Below, in pieces: positions 16,778 through 26,267 of a stretch of DNA of 64,000 bases (position 1 is the first letter of the stretch; each line of letters starts with the position of its first letter). Both the position numbers and the translations under genes were made by a program. The stretch comes from Oscillospiraceae bacterium (GTDB lineage Bacteria; Bacillota; Clostridia; Oscillospirales; Oscillospiraceae), in assembly GCA_910575695.1 (NCBI GenBank), contig CAJTGJ010000009.1, positions 1 to 64,000 on the forward strand, written 5' to 3'. The notes under the pieces are model-generated. The model saw only the letters and a list, made by a program, of their open reading frames with translations. It did not search any database and was not told where the DNA came from.

Positions 16778-19672
16778 TCATAGCACCAGCACGCTGTCCA
16801 GCCATTCCGCGCACGCATCCACCTGCTGACGCGGACCAAGGACACAGACAGCTCCCTGCGCCGCCAGTTCCCCCACGGAATCCGCCAGGGCGGTCAAATC
16901 ATCGGGCGTGGCGGAGAGCATCTCGCGCCGGACGCGGCACAAATCGTCGTGCGTAATCTGCCGCCAATAGCGGGCATCAGCGGTTTTTCCCTTCATCCGG
17001 GCAGTCAAGAGCGGCTCGGACTCCGCTGCCGCGCCAATAATCATACCGGTCAGGTCAATTTCCGCGACGCCCCGCAGAAAATCGGCGGAGGCGCGGCAGC
17101 AGTCCAGGGTTCGGGCGGCGCTGGGGTCCCGGTAGGAGAAAAATCCCGCAAAACCAATATCCCGCAGAATCATCCCTGTGCCGTAGGCCCCGCCCTGAAC
17201 CCGCACGGTATTCCACAGATGGGCCAGAGAAACCATGCGGCCCATGACCTTTGCCGTTCCGCTTCCAGCCCCCCGGAAAACGCCGCCTACAGCCGAAAAG
17301 GAAACGTCGGAGGGAATCACAATCCCCTCCCGCCTGGGGCCCCAGGGCCGAATGGACGCGGCGGCTGGAGGAGCAAAGACGCCTTCCGGCAAACTGCCGG
17401 ACAGGATGCGGACGGCGGCCTCTGCGGCCGGCTTGTTCCCGCCGGTGATGCTGGCCGTCATACGCGCACGGCAGAAGACGCGGCGCGCCAAGCCCTTCAG
17501 CTCCTCCGCCAGAGCGGGAAAACGGGCCGGGAAATCCCGCTCCAGATCCGCCAGCCACCGCAGGAAGGTGATGCCGCCAGCCTGCTCCTGCACAGCTCCC
17601 TCGGCGGTGGAGCAGGCGAGGACCCTGGACATGGCGGCGTTATGCCCCGCCATCACCGCCTGCTCCGCCATAGCTGCCCGATGCTGGCGCAGGAACACAA
17701 GTACCCGTTCGGGATCATCCCATCGCTGCCCCATCAGGAGCTCTGTCAGAAATGACAGGGCTTTTTCCAGCTTTGTGTCCAGAACGCTGCAGGCGGCGCA
17801 CAGGAACGTCCGGCAGCGGGTGGGAACGTTTTGCTGCCCATATGCCTCTACCGCGAATTGGATGCTCCCAAACAGGGAGCGCATCTCCCGGTGGAGGTCC
17901 GCCAGGGCGTAGGACGCCGTATCAAGACAGCCAAACAGCCGGGCCATAAAGGATGCTTTGGCCAGCTCATCCGGGGTAAAATCATCCAATGCGAAATAGA
18001 GGTTCAAATAGGTGATCCCGTTGGTGCGCAGCTCGTGGCGCAGAAGTGTGATGCCCGCCGTCCGCTCTTCTGCGAAGGGCAGCTTTTCCGGCTCTTTTGG
18101 AACCTGGTCCAGGCGCAGCCTGGGGATGGACGCCAGCTGCTCCGGCGTATCCGGCGCGGCCTGCCACGCGGCGATGGCCTCCTGATTTCCGCGGATGCCG
18201 GCGACCTGCTCGGAACTCCAGCCCGACCGGGCGGCGTTGAGACGGGCTTTCTCCTGGGCCTGCCGCTCCTGCCCAGCTGTGTGGGAGGGTCGCATCAGTA
18301 CCCGGCAATGGTGGGGATTTTTCAGCAGAATACGCTCCAGCAGCTTTTCAAAATATCCATCTCCGCATTTCTGGCGCAGATCGTCAAAAAGCGTCCCCAC
18401 GCTGAGATTTGCTGCCGGATCTCCGCCGTAGAGCCAGCTCTCCAGCACCTGGAACCCCAGCACAAGCCCCTGCGGCGTCTGCCCGTAATCACGCTGCCGG
18501 GCATCAAACTCCAGCTTGTCCAGCGTGGCGAGAATGCGCCGGTGATCCAATCCCTCCCGAACCAGCCGGTTCAATTCTTCATGGAGGGCGGCAGACACCT
18601 CGTCCATCCTGCCCTCATCGATATCCCGCGCCTCCAGCGTGACCCATGGCTGCTGGATGCCATCGTGAAGCTCCAGCCGGACGTCCCGCGCCAGTCCGCC
18701 TTCCAGGAGCCGCCGCTTCAGCGGAGCCTGGTTATCCCCGCAGAGTATGTCCGACAGCGCCTGCAGCGCCGTCAGCGCCTCCCGGTCCCGGCAGGTACAG
18801 GCCACAAATCCGTCCGCCAGCCTGGCGCGGCCCTCCGGGGCTTCCTGATGGGACAGCTCATAGCGGACGACAGACAAGCCGCCCTCCACAGGCTTTTGCA
18901 TCGGAATTGCCCCCGGCGCGGGGCGGTGCTGATACGCGGAGAGATATTCGCCGTCAAGGATCGCGAGAATTTCCCCGATGTTCAAACGGCCATCCAGGAA
19001 TATGTAGGAATTGGAGGGGTGGTAGAGGCGGCTGTGGGCGGCGGTGAACGCCTCATAGGTCAGCTCCGGGATATGCTCCGGGTCGCCGCCGGCGACAAAT
19101 CGGTAGCAGGTATCCGGGAACAGGCGGCGGGCCATTTCGCGCTCCAGGAGAGCGTCCGGCGATGCAAAGGCCCCCTTCATCTCATTGAACACCACGCCCT
19201 TGCAGAAGGGAGCGCCGTCCTCCCCCAGTTCATAATGCCACCCTTCCTGACCGAATATCTCCGGCCTGGAGTGGAGCAGCGGATGCAGCACCGCGTCCAT
19301 ATAGACCCGCAGGAGATTGATAAAATCCTGGTCATTCCGGCTGGATACCGGATAAAAGGTCCTGTCCGGGAATGTCATGGCGTTCAGGAACGTATTGAGA
19401 GAGCTTTTCATCAGCTCCACAAAAGGCTCCTTCACCGGATAACGCTCTGATCCGCACAGCACTGAGTGTTCCAGAATATGAAACACGCCCGTATCATCCC
19501 AGGGCTGGGTCTGGAACGCGATGCCGAAGGTTTTATTTTCCTCCGCCCGCTCCAGCCAGACCAGCCGCGCCCCGGACTTCTGGTGTTCCATCTGCCAGAG
19601 GACCGCATCCAGCTCATCTGCGCTTTGACGCCCGAGAACGACAAAGCCTGAAAGGATATCATTCTTTTCCAT
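16778..19672 (-). CDS. M16C zinc peptidase (presequence-protease/insulinase type)
   Basis: A 964-residue metallopeptidase with the inverted zinc motif HILEH (HxxEH) near residue 65. The single-chain, two-halved length is typical of PreP/M16C enzymes that degrade short peptides. FPDRTFYPVSSRNDQDF and the downstream Glu region (FNEMKGA) match the family. No signal peptide is seen, so it is cytoplasmic. SD GGGAGG precedes the ATG and a TATAAT promoter lies upstream. First gene of an operon with yitT and the cyuA-like gene. Confidence 0.9.
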   Translation of the reverse strand: MEKNDILSGFVVLGRQSADELDAVLWQMEHQKSGARLVWLERAEENKTFGIAFQTQPWDDTGVFHILEHSVLCGSERYPVKEPFVELMKSSLNTFLNAMTFPDRTFYPVSSRNDQDFINLLRVYMDAVLHPLLHSRPEIFGQEGWHYELGEDGAPFCKGVVFNEMKGAFASPDALLEREMARRLFPDTCYRFVAGGDPEHIPELTYEAFTAAHSRLYHPSNSYIFLDGRLNIGEILAILDGEYLSAYQHRPAPGAIPMQKPVEGGLSVVRYELSHQEAPEGRARLADGFVACTCRDREALTALQALSDILCGDNQAPLKRRLLEGGLARDVRLELHDGIQQPWVTLEARDIDEGRMDEVSAALHEELNRLVREGLDHRRILATLDKLEFDARQRDYGQTPQGLVLGFQVLESWLYGGDPAANLSVGTLFDDLRQKCGDGYFEKLLERILLKNPHHCRVLMRPSHTAGQERQAQEKARLNAARSGWSSEQVAGIRGNQEAIAAWQAAPDTPEQLASIPRLRLDQVPKEPEKLPFAEERTAGITLLRHELRTNGITYLNLYFALDDFTPDELAKASFMARLFGCLDTASYALADLHREMRSLFGSIQFAVEAYGQQNVPTRCRTFLCAACSVLDTKLEKALSFLTELLMGQRWDDPERVLVFLRQHRAAMAEQAVMAGHNAAMSRVLACSTAEGAVQEQAGGITFLRWLADLERDFPARFPALAEELKGLARRVFCRARMTASITGGNKPAAEAAVRILSGSLPEGVFAPPAAASIRPWGPRREGIVIPSDVSFSAVGGVFRGAGSGTAKVMGRMVSLAHLWNTVRVQGGAYGTGMILRDIGFAGFFSYRDPSAARTLDCCRASADFLRGVAEIDLTGMIIGAAAESEPLLTARMKGKTADARYWRQITHDDLCRVRREMLSATPDDLTALADSVGELAAQGAVCVLGPRQQVDACAEWLDSVLVL

Positions 19673-19720
19673 AATGGGCCTCCCCTCATATGAGAAAATT
19701 TTTTCAGGTGTTTTGACTAT

Positions 19721-19748
19721 ATTATAAATATTTTCTGCGCCGGCGCAA
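19721..19748 (-). promoter_or_regulatory. Promoter of the M16-yitT-cyuA operon
   Basis: On the minus strand TTGCGC (19748-19743) and TATAAT (19726-19721) are 16 bp apart, about 50 nt upstream of the M16 start. Confidence 0.6.
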
Positions 19749-19915
19749 GCAGGGGTGCTTATTCTGTCTAATTCCGGGCTAAATTGTCCTGCCCGCGGCC
19801 TGCCGGTGTCCGCCGGGCCGGAACGGCCTCGGGCTTCCCCCCGGACAGAAGCGGCGCCGGATATGCGCCATCGGTACAGAATAAACCATTTTCAGGGCAG
19901 AATCGGCAGCTGATA

Positions 19916-19943
19916 TTGATTTTGCCCGAAAAACCTGTATTGT
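19916..19943 (+). promoter_or_regulatory. Possible promoter of the thiol-redox operon
   Basis: TTGATT (19916-19921) and TATTGT (19938-19943), 16 bp apart, precede the TrxR-like gene by about 30 nt. The match is moderate. Confidence 0.4.
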
Positions 19944-19975
19944 TAAGGCAGAAAACACCAGGAGGGATACAGCGA

Positions 19976-20830
19976 ATGTACGATCTGCTCATTATCGGCA
20001 GTGGACCTGCCGGCGTTTCCGCCGCGCTGAGTGCGAAGGCCCGGAACCTGGACTTCCTCTGGTTCGGCTCCAGAGCGTTGAGCCCTAAAATCACAAAGGC
20101 CGAGCGCGTCATAAATTACCCGGGGCTTCCGGCAGTCACCGGTACGGAGATGCGCGATGTCTTCCTGCGCCAGACCGACAGCCTGGGCATTTCTATTCTG
20201 GAGGAACGGGTGAACGCCGTTTACAATATGGGCGGATATTATACCGCCGTGGTCAACGAAAAAATGTACGATGGGAAAGCCGTCATTCTCGCCACCGGCG
20301 TGTCCAGCAGTCGGGAAATCCCCGGCGAGAGCCGTCTGCTGGGCAGAGGCGTCAGCTATTGCGCCACCTGTGACGGGAGCCTGTACCGGGGCAAACGGAT
20401 CGCGGTGGTCTGCACAGACCCATCTCTGGAGGAGGAGGTCGAATTTCTGTCGGATCTGGCCGCAGAGGTGCTCCTCTTTACCAGCTATCAGGACTGCGGC
20501 GTCCGCCGGGACAATGTGCGGCACACAGTGGGCTATCCTGCGGAAATCCTGGGGGAGGGCCGGACGTCCGGCATCGTCTGCGATGGGGAGACGGTGGAAG
20601 CAGACGGCGTATTCTGTCTGCGCTCCTGCGTGGCCCCGGCGGCTCTGCTGCCGGGACTGGCGGCGGAGGGCGGGCACATTCAGGTGGACCGGCAGCAGCG
20701 GACCAACCTTCCAGGCTGCTTTGCCGCCGGGGACTGCACCGGACGGCCCTATCAGTATGCAAAAGCGGTGGGCGAGGGCAACGTGGCCCTGCACAGCGCG
20801 GTGGAATATCTAAAAAAGGCGGTGGTGTAA
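19976..20830 (+). CDS. Thioredoxin reductase-like FAD/NAD(P) oxidoreductase
   Basis: A 284-residue flavoprotein. The FAD-binding GSGPAGVSAA is at the N-terminus, the redox motif CATC is in SYCATCDGSLYRG, and the second FAD motif is CFAAGDCTG. It is somewhat short compared with TrxB (about 310), and the NADPH-binding Rossmann motif is not canonical: IAVVCTDPSLEEEV stands in place of GxGxxA. The electron donor may therefore be NADH, ferredoxin or something else. SD AGGAGGGA precedes the ATG. It is followed within 1 nt by a trigger-factor-like gene and then thioredoxin, forming a redox/folding operon. Confidence 0.85.
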   Translation: MYDLLIIGSGPAGVSAALSAKARNLDFLWFGSRALSPKITKAERVINYPGLPAVTGTEMRDVFLRQTDSLGISILEERVNAVYNMGGYYTAVVNEKMYDGKAVILATGVSSSREIPGESRLLGRGVSYCATCDGSLYRGKRIAVVCTDPSLEEEVEFLSDLAAEVLLFTSYQDCGVRRDNVRHTVGYPAEILGEGRTSGIVCDGETVEADGVFCLRSCVAPAALLPGLAAEGGHIQVDRQQRTNLPGCFAAGDCTGRPYQYAKAVGEGNVALHSAVEYLKKAVV

Positions 20831-20831
20831 C

Positions 20832-21752
20832 ATGAGATCACGAATACTACAGGTAAAGGACTATCGGGAGGTGGATGTAAAGCCCCTGCTGAAGCCCTTC
20901 ATGCCGGATGAGGCAGCGCTGGAGGCGGAGCTGAAGCGGCTGACCAATCCGTATGTCCGCTGGGAAACGGGGGAGTCTGTTTCCGCTGGAGATCAGGCGG
21001 TGTGCCGCCTGGTCTCGGACTGCCCCAGGTTCAACAAGGAGAACGTCCGGTTTGTAGCCGGCAGCGGTATGTTCCACAAGGAGCTGGAGGCACTGGCCAT
21101 TGGCATGAAGGCGGGGGAGGCCAGGGAGGCTGAGCTGCCGGAAGGCAGGGTGTCTGTCACACTGACGGGCGTGATGAACCGCGTGGTCCCGGAGCCCAGT
21201 GATGGGATGGTGAAGAAGCTGGGCCTGGAGGGCGTGGAAACCGTGGCGGACTACAGAGCCTATCTGCTGGCGCAGCAGAAAGAGGCCGCGTTCCAGGACG
21301 CCCTCTATGAGCCTCAGAAACGGCTTATGGCGGAGGTAATCGCTGGATCGGAGTTTGTCCTCTGCAAGGAGGACTGGGCCGCCGTGGTGAACCGGGAGCT
21401 GGACCGCTGCCGGACGCTGTGCCGTCAGGAAGGCATGGTTTTGGAGGAGATGACTCCGGAGCAGTTCCGCGGGCGCATTCCGGTGAAGAGCTACCACGAA
21501 CTGGTGGCCATGCTCCAATACGACAGCTGGGACAGCCTTTGCCGCTGCCTGCTGGGCCGCTGGTACGCTCAAACCGATGGCTTCCAGGCCGGCGAAGCGG
21601 ATTATGACGCGTTTATTGCGGACTATGCCGCAACCTGGCATATCTCCGTGGAAAACGCCAGGGAAGCCAATCCCTATGAAACCTTTATTTTCAATGAATA
21701 CGCCGGACACGCCTATACGGTGTTGAAACAATACATCAGAAAATTTTATTAG
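20832..21752 (+). CDS. Trigger-factor-like protein without ribosome-binding domain
   Basis: A 306-residue protein resembling the FKBP-type isomerase domain and helical C-terminal arms of trigger factor (GDQAVCRLVSD, GSGMFHKELEALAIGMKAGE, VTLTGVMNRVVPEPSD). The N-terminal ribosome-docking domain and its GFRxGK-type signature are absent. It probably acts as a stand-alone chaperone/isomerase, perhaps helping thiol-containing substrates given its position between a TrxR-like gene and thioredoxin. It has several cysteines. Family assignment is good; the role is inferred. Confidence 0.7.
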   Translation: MRSRILQVKDYREVDVKPLLKPFMPDEAALEAELKRLTNPYVRWETGESVSAGDQAVCRLVSDCPRFNKENVRFVAGSGMFHKELEALAIGMKAGEAREAELPEGRVSVTLTGVMNRVVPEPSDGMVKKLGLEGVETVADYRAYLLAQQKEAAFQDALYEPQKRLMAEVIAGSEFVLCKEDWAAVVNRELDRCRTLCRQEGMVLEEMTPEQFRGRIPVKSYHELVAMLQYDSWDSLCRCLLGRWYAQTDGFQAGEADYDAFIADYAATWHISVENAREANPYETFIFNEYAGHAYTVLKQYIRKFY

Positions 21753-21763
21753 GAGGACGCACC

Positions 21764-22081
21764 ATGGCAATTCAAACTGCGGACAAGACCAATTTCAAGG
21801 AGCTGATCGGAGAGGACTTCGTGATTGCCGATTTTTATGGCACCACCTGCGTTCCCTGCAAACTGTTCTCGAAAATTTTAGAGGACATTGCGGCGGAAAT
21901 CCCCTTTCTGAACATCGTCAAGCTCAATACCACCGAGAACCCGGAAATTGCGGAGGAGTACGGCATCGCCGCTGTACCCACCATCCATTTCTACAAGGAC
22001 GGGCAGCTGGTGGACAGCCACGTGGGCGTCATGCAGCCCCAGGAGGTAAAGGACGTGATTGCCCGGTATATGTATGCTTGA
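21764..22081 (+). CDS. Thioredoxin with CVPC active site
   Basis: A 105-residue thioredoxin-fold protein. The active site is TTCVPCK instead of the usual WCGPCK, and the cis-proline loop AAVPTIHFY is intact. The Val-Pro dipeptide occurs in some anaerobe thioredoxins and is expected to shift redox potential and partner choice. SD AGGAGG precedes the ATG. Its partner reductase is most likely the gene at 19976. Confidence 0.9.
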   Translation: MAIQTADKTNFKELIGEDFVIADFYGTTCVPCKLFSKILEDIAAEIPFLNIVKLNTTENPEIAEEYGIAAVPTIHFYKDGQLVDSHVGVMQPQEVKDVIARYMYA

Positions 22082-22145
22082 AACGGGACAGAATGTGCGG
22101 CAATCCGTACAAAATCGACATCCTTGCTTTTCCGGCGCTTTCCCG

Positions 22146-22156
22146 TATGCTACAAT
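22146..22156 (+). promoter_or_regulatory. Extended -10 promoter before the lipoprotein gene
   Basis: TGCTACAAT (22148-22156) is an extended -10 element. An overlapping TTGCTT (22124-22129) / TATGCT (22146-22151) pair with 16-bp spacing is also possible. Confidence 0.5.
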
Positions 22157-22189
22157 CGATCCATCCAAAATCATAAGGGGGCTCATACC

Positions 22190-22669
22190 ATGAAAAAGAC
22201 CGTGAAGCGTATTTCCCGCGCCCTGCCGGCGCTGCTGCTCGCCCTTGTCCTTGCCGCCTGCGGCGGCGCGGAGGCCGTTGACCCGGCAACCTGTACATTT
22301 GACGAAATGGCGGCCTATCTGACCGAAAAGGGCTACATTTCCAAGGACGCCGCCCCGGTGGATATGCTTACCACCGAGGGTTACCTCACGGACAACACCG
22401 GCGGGGAGTTTCCCTTCGCCCCCTTTGCGGACAAGGCTTTGGACTACGATGGATTGTGGCTGATGTGGTGGGATTCCGCCACGCCCTCTGAGGCATACAC
22501 CAACTGTTTCCAGAATCTTGCCATGAACGGCGGTGCGGTGGTCTATATGGGCGGCGCGGCCGTGCTGGAGACCGCCGCCTACAACGGCAATTTCGCCATC
22601 GCTTTCGCGGAAGACTATGCCCAGAAGGACGCCGTCATTGCTGACTTCCAGGCGCTTTCCCAGAAATAA
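22190..22669 (+). CDS. Small lipoprotein (159 aa), paralogue A
   Basis: Predicted lipoprotein: a basic, hydrophobic leader ends in LALVLAACGG (lipobox LAAC, Cys near residue 24). The mature part starts with TFDEMAAYLTEKGYI and contains WLMWWD and YNGNFAIAF. The protein at 26264 has the same length and the same motif order (TIEELMAEIAAQGLI, FYWWD, HNGPFALWL), so the two are paralogues flanking an ABC exporter pair. Function is unknown; the arrangement suggests substrate capture, immunity or sensing for the exporter. Preceded by its own promoter. Confidence 0.75.
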   Translation: MKKTVKRISRALPALLLALVLAACGGAEAVDPATCTFDEMAAYLTEKGYISKDAAPVDMLTTEGYLTDNTGGEFPFAPFADKALDYDGLWLMWWDSATPSEAYTNCFQNLAMNGGAVVYMGGAAVLETAAYNGNFAIAFAEDYAQKDAVIADFQALSQK

Positions 22670-22680
22670 GTACATATGGA

Positions 22681-22716
22681 TGCCCACCCTATCCTGCAAG
22701 GGATAGGGTAGAGGCA
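22681..22716 (+). terminator. Attenuator-like hairpin before the ABC genes
   Basis: ACCCTATCC (22686-22694) pairs with GGATAGGGT (22701-22709), with flanking TGCC/GGCA extending the stem. Only TTTCTCT follows, so partial termination is likely, giving more lipoprotein than exporter mRNA. Confidence 0.55.
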
Positions 22717-22753
22717 TTTCTCTGAAACGAACAAAAAAGAAATGGAGAAACCA

Positions 22754-24493
22754 ATGGAAACAAACGCAATTTTCCGGAAAAATTACGGCAGCTTCCGCCG
22801 CTTCTTCTCCATGCTGGGCAAAGCAAAGCTGCCCTATCTGTGGATTATTGGATACCTGGCGGCCAACGTGGTGATCGCTAATGTAGGCGTCAGCACCACC
22901 GAATACAGCGCCGCCCTTTTTGCGGGGAACGTGGGGCTGACCGCCGTGGTGCTGCCCTATCTGTTTTATCAGGTCCTTTCCCTGGTCCTCAGCTCCGTCT
23001 CCGGCCTCATCAACAACCTTTGCACCGCCCGCATGGACCGTAACCTGCGGCGGATGGTCTGGCGCAAAACGGTGAGCCTCCCTCTGCGGTTTTATGAGAA
23101 CAACAACCCCAAGGAGCTCCTCAGCCGTATCACCACCGACATTTCCAGCATCAGCAGCCTGGTTATGAAGGTGTTCCTCCCCATTTTCACCACCGCCTAC
23201 TCCAGCTTCGCCATCCTCCGGAAGGTCTCCAGCTATGACGGCTCGCTGATGTGGTCCCTGCTGGCGGCGCTGCCGGTGAACATCCTCATCAGTTTTATCC
23301 TGGGGCGCCTGCAATTTGGCGTACAGGATCTCATCAACCGCCGCAACGCTGAGCTGACCGCCTCTGTGGCGGAGCGGACCAACAACCTCATGCTGATCAA
23401 ATCCATGGGGACCGAGGCGAAGGAGGCCGGTACCGGCGAGGAACGGATGAAAGCCAGCTACCGCGCCGCCGGAATGAATATCTGGATCACCGGCATAGCC
23501 ATCCCCATCCGGGCCATCGCCGGCGTGCTTCAGACCATCGTCATCATTCTGGTGGGCCGGGGCTACTACGCCTCCGGGGCGCTGGGCCTGACAGAGTGGA
23601 TCGCCTATTACGGCTTTGCCGTTCAGCTGACCAATATCCTCAGCGCCTACTGCGGCTATTGGACCTCCTTCAAAAGCGCCCAGGGCGCGGTGGACCGGGT
23701 GAGCGAGATCATGGATGAGCGGTCCGAGGATCTGGATGCGGGAGCTGCCATGGGCTCCCCCTCCGGCGGCATCCACTTTGAGAAGGTGGACTTCTCCTTT
23801 GGCGCGGAGCCGCTTTTCCAGGGCCTGGACCTGGACATTCCCGCCGGGCGGATCACCGCCGTAGTCGGTCCGTCCGGCTCGGGCAAGACCACCCTGCTTA
23901 ACCTGATCGACCGCCTCTACCCTCTGGATGGAGGGGCGATACAGATCGGCGGAAGGGACGCCTCGGACTACTCCCTGGCGAGCTTTCGCCGGACCCTGGG
24001 ATATGTGACGCAGGAGAGCGTTATGTACGCCGGGACGATCCGGGACAACCTGCTCCACGGCCTGAATCGGAAACCATCGGAGGAGGAATTGGACGGCGTC
24101 TGCGCCGCTGTGGGCATCCTGGAGTATGTACGCCGTCAGCCGCTGGGCTACGACGCCCCGGTGGGCGAGAGCGGAGCCAGTCTCTCCGGCGGACAGCGGC
24201 AGCGGTTTTCCGTGGCCCGGGCGCTGCTGAAACGACCGGACTGCCTGCTGCTGGACGAGGCCACCGCCGCCATGGATATCGGCGGCAAGGCGGGTGTCTG
24301 GGCCAGCATCCGGCAGGTCATGGAGGGAAAAACCGTGGTCTATGTAGCCCATGACGCCCAGACCATCAGCAACGCGGACTACCTGATTGTCCTCCGGGAC
24401 GGCAGGGTGGAGGCGGCCGGGGAGCGGGAAGATGTCCTGGCCTCCAACCGCTACTGCCGGGAAATGATGGAAAATGGAGAGGAGGAACGCTGA
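22754..24493 (+). CDS. ABC exporter half-transporter 1
   Basis: A 579-residue fusion of a six-helix exporter membrane domain (first half) and an ATPase domain with Walker A GPSGSGKTT, signature LSGGQRQRF, Walker B CLLLDEATAAMD and H-loop VAHD. The ATG at 22754 is preferred over one 12 nt upstream because GGAG lies 6 nt before it. Paired with the next gene it should form a heterodimeric exporter, as for peptides, lipids or drugs. Both ATP sites look competent. Flanking lipoprotein paralogues and a LytTR gene suggest a dedicated export system. Confidence 0.9.
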   Translation: METNAIFRKNYGSFRRFFSMLGKAKLPYLWIIGYLAANVVIANVGVSTTEYSAALFAGNVGLTAVVLPYLFYQVLSLVLSSVSGLINNLCTARMDRNLRRMVWRKTVSLPLRFYENNNPKELLSRITTDISSISSLVMKVFLPIFTTAYSSFAILRKVSSYDGSLMWSLLAALPVNILISFILGRLQFGVQDLINRRNAELTASVAERTNNLMLIKSMGTEAKEAGTGEERMKASYRAAGMNIWITGIAIPIRAIAGVLQTIVIILVGRGYYASGALGLTEWIAYYGFAVQLTNILSAYCGYWTSFKSAQGAVDRVSEIMDERSEDLDAGAAMGSPSGGIHFEKVDFSFGAEPLFQGLDLDIPAGRITAVVGPSGSGKTTLLNLIDRLYPLDGGAIQIGGRDASDYSLASFRRTLGYVTQESVMYAGTIRDNLLHGLNRKPSEEELDGVCAAVGILEYVRRQPLGYDAPVGESGASLSGGQRQRFSVARALLKRPDCLLLDEATAAMDIGGKAGVWASIRQVMEGKTVVYVAHDAQTISNADYLIVLRDGRVEAAGEREDVLASNRYCREMMENGEEER

Positions 24494-24494
24494 T

Positions 24495-26267
24495 ATGAAG
24501 CAGAACGGCAGGGATAAAGCGCAGCGGAAAGTGAAATTTTCGTTCCGGTCCTATCTCACGTTTTATACCCGCTTCCCCATCCCCTGGTGGCTCTTTATCG
24601 GCTCCCTGGTGTTCAGTCTCATCAATACCGAGGTTGTCTTGGCCATCTCCAAATATGTCATTCAGGTCAACAAGGGCGAGCTTTACAACGGCGTCATCAT
24701 CGGCTATTCCCTGCTGACCGTGCTCAATGCCGTGATCTCCATGCTCAGCAACCTCTGCGGCGAGTACGGCATCCAGAAGGTTACGCTCCGGGCCAGGAAA
24801 CTGCTGTGGGACAAGATCCTCCACCTGCCCATGCGGGAGGTGGAGCGCCGCCAGCCTTCGTCACTCATTTCCGGCGTGGTCAACGACATCACCCAAGCCA
24901 GTACTGTCATTCATATGCTCTTCTCCACGGTGGCCTCCATCTACGGCTTCATCCGCTGCTGCGTGGAGATGGCCCGGTTCAACGCGGCGCTCTCCGCCTA
25001 TATGCTGCTGCTGGTTCCCCTGGCTGTCGGGGTGTTCGCGCTGGTGGGGCAGCTGCAATACCACATGATGCTGCGGCGGTATGAGAGCCTGAACACCATG
25101 ACGGAGTTTTTCTCTGAGCATATTTCCGCCGCCAAGCATATCAAGGCCCAGGCGATGGAGGACCTGGAGATAGAGGAGGGCCTGCGGGCGATCGACGAGC
25201 GGTATAAGGCGGACATTTACTATGCCTTTATGGAGGTTTTACAGGTGTTTTCCAACACGTTGTATACCTCCATCGGTAAGATCGCCATCGCCCTGTTCGG
25301 GTCCGGCATGATCCGCGAGGGCCGGATGCCGGACACCGGCATCAACGACTTCTCCACCTACAAGGAGCGGGTGGACCAGTACCAGTCGGAGGTCCTGACC
25401 CATTACCAGACCCTCAAGGGTACGCAGGGGGCCATGCAGTACGTAGGCGTCCTTCTGGACGGTCCGGAGGAGGACCCGGACGCCGGGTGCGACCTCCCGG
25501 ATTCTTCGGCAAACTGGGATATCATACTGGACCGGGTGAGCTTCGGTTATGTTCCCCAGCAGCCGGTGCTCCATGACCTGAGCCTCACCATCCCCGCCGG
25601 GAAGGTCACCGCCATTATTGGCAACAACGGTTCCGGCAAGTCCACCCTGCTCAAGCTGCTCCAGGGCATCTACCCGCCGGACAGCGGGCGGGTGTGGCTG
25701 GGGCGGACCGCCGTGGACGAGGTGAAGCTGGCCCAGCTGCGCCGCCGGTTTGGCTGCGTCCTTCAGCACAACCCCTTGTTTTCCGGCTCCATCCGTGATA
25801 ATATCGCCTACGGCGAGACCGGTGAGGTATCGGACGAGGCCGTAATCCAGGCCGCGAAGCTGGCGGACGCGGATGGGTTCATCCGCCAGCTGCCCCAAGG
25901 GTATGGCTCCGATGTGGGCGTTGGCGGGGCCTTGCTCTCCGGCGGACAGCGCCAGCGGGTGGCCATCGCCCGGACCATGCTGTCCGACCCGGAATATCTG
26001 CTCATGGACGAATCCGGGGCCAGCCTGGATCACAAGAGCGATATAACCATTTACCGCACCATCCGGGAACATATGAAGGGGCGGACCATCGTGGTGGTGG
26101 CCCACGATATGCGCTCGGTGATGGACGCGGATCACATTATTGTTCTCAACAGCGGGTCCCTGGAGGCTGTTGGCGCCCACGCGGAATTGCTGAAAACCAG
26201 TCCAACCTACCGCACGTACCTGGAGCTCCAGGGCTGCGTCCCGGCGGGAGAGGAGGCAGGCAGATGA
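24495..26267 (+). CDS. ABC exporter half-transporter 2
   Basis: A 590-residue half-transporter. The membrane domain is followed by an ATPase domain with GNNGSGKST, LSGGQRQRV, YLLMDESGASLD and VVAHDMRS. The start at 24495 follows GGAGG by 9 nt and overlaps the previous stop region (TGATATG). Its stop overlaps the next start (ATGA). The order lipoprotein, exporter 1, exporter 2, lipoprotein-like, regulator implies one transcriptional unit. Confidence 0.9.
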   Translation: MKQNGRDKAQRKVKFSFRSYLTFYTRFPIPWWLFIGSLVFSLINTEVVLAISKYVIQVNKGELYNGVIIGYSLLTVLNAVISMLSNLCGEYGIQKVTLRARKLLWDKILHLPMREVERRQPSSLISGVVNDITQASTVIHMLFSTVASIYGFIRCCVEMARFNAALSAYMLLLVPLAVGVFALVGQLQYHMMLRRYESLNTMTEFFSEHISAAKHIKAQAMEDLEIEEGLRAIDERYKADIYYAFMEVLQVFSNTLYTSIGKIAIALFGSGMIREGRMPDTGINDFSTYKERVDQYQSEVLTHYQTLKGTQGAMQYVGVLLDGPEEDPDAGCDLPDSSANWDIILDRVSFGYVPQQPVLHDLSLTIPAGKVTAIIGNNGSGKSTLLKLLQGIYPPDSGRVWLGRTAVDEVKLAQLRRRFGCVLQHNPLFSGSIRDNIAYGETGEVSDEAVIQAAKLADADGFIRQLPQGYGSDVGVGGALLSGGQRQRVAIARTMLSDPEYLLMDESGASLDHKSDITIYRTIREHMKGRTIVVVAHDMRSVMDADHIIVLNSGSLEAVGAHAELLKTSPTYRTYLELQGCVPAGEEAGR

